From contig CAUZFZ010000279.1 in assembly GCA_963579025.1 (NCBI GenBank), positions 1 to 7,954 of the forward strand: a DNA stretch of 7,954 nt. Reading direction: 5' to 3'. Source of the stretch: CAUZFZ01 sp963579025. Lineage in GTDB: Bacteria; Planctomycetota; Planctomycetia; Planctomycetales; Planctomycetaceae. Below, in pieces: positions 7,723-7,954 of this stretch. Numbering within the stretch: the stretch's first letter is position 1; each line of letters starts with the position of its first letter. Made by a program: the position numbers and the translations under genes. The notes under the pieces are model-generated. The model saw only the letters and a list, made by a program, of their open reading frames with translations. It searched no databases and was not told where the DNA came from.

Positions 7723-7898
7723 GATCGCCGTGGTCGTTGCAGGAACTATCGATGCGTTCATCATCTCGAATTAATACGCCATCATCAAGCAACTCGCACC
7801 GAAGTCAGGCACCACGCTGTCGATCACGATTCGTGAATCGTCGAACGGCCCGTGCTGCCCGCGACCCAGCCCAACCGGGCAACGCCGTTAAGGATTCT

Positions 7899-7948
7899 CG
7901 TTCCAAGGCTCTGCCTTGGAACGCACTGACTGTGAGGCTCCGCCTCAC
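7899..7948. repeat. Pair of stem-loop repeats at the right edge
   Basis: Two perfect hairpins stand in tandem. The first has 11-base arms (7899-7909 and 7913-7923, CGTTCCAAGGC/GCCTTGGAACG) with a 3-base loop. The second has 7-base arms (7932-7938 and 7942-7948, GTGAGGC/GCCTCAC) with a 3-base loop. The sequence style, with GGCTCTGCC and GGCTCCGCC centres, is that of dispersed intergenic palindromes met in planctomycetes and some other bacteria; this is from general knowledge. The element may continue past the window. It could also act as a transcription-end structure for a gene further right, but no T-run follows. Confidence 0.7.
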
Positions 7949-7954
7949 GCCCGT

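Noticed and set aside
7741..7800. TATTAA-like -10 box on the minus strand upstream of the RsbW-like gene
   Set aside because: No -35 box at suitable spacing, and it is more than 100 bases from the gene start.
1..7954. A defence system, prophage or biosynthetic cluster
   Set aside because: No nuclease, integrase, phage structural or synthase motifs were seen; both intact genes belong to known housekeeping-type or redox families.

Overview
The window reads as a chromosomal piece of a planctomycete, probably order Planctomycetales. The grounds are gene families largely confined to the Planctomycetes-Verrucomicrobia group: a PSCyt1/DUF1549/DUF1553 protein, and a giant secreted protein carrying the PVC-type 'membrane-bound dehydrogenase' propeller plus the Pirellula/Verrucomicrobium-type heme domain. 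GC-rich palindromic repeats at both ends fit the same kind of genome. Genus cannot be told from the sequence.

Layout. Positions 1-346 hold no gene but contain a short palindrome (8-22) and a nested inverted-repeat element (78-212) with a third copy of its core at 230-242. Positions 365-1932 (+) hold the remains of a secreted cytochrome/DUF1549/DUF1553 gene. Its two ends are clearly recognisable but lie in different frames, and the middle is missing; the junction is near 1240-1248. An 81-bp gap with weak hairpins separates it from a convergent gene. Positions 2014-6975 (-) hold one intact gene of about 1653 codons: signal peptide, SGNH-hydrolase-like domain, PVC-type sugar-dehydrogenase-like beta propeller, HEAT-like repeats interrupted by a discoidin (F5/8 type C) domain, an azurin-like type-1 copper domain, and a C-terminal cytochrome c domain. 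About 0.2 kb upstream on the same strand, 7188-7661 (-) encodes a small RsbW/SpoIIAB-like ATP-binding protein. Positions 7665-7954 have no gene; they contain a 10-bp palindrome (7713-7722) and two stem-loop repeats at the edge (7899-7948).

How the parts may work together. The giant protein looks like a self-contained extracytoplasmic redox enzyme: a propeller that could oxidise a sugar-like substrate, with copper and heme centres that could carry electrons onward. The DUF1549/DUF1553 family is also a secreted heme-containing family often expanded in the same organisms, but this copy appears dead. The RsbW-like protein would act in the cytoplasm in sigma-factor partner switching; any link to the giant gene rests only on orientation and proximity. 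I see no phage, CRISPR, transposase or RNA gene. The domains are individually known, so the novelty is in their combination and in the decayed neighbour, not in a clearly new system.
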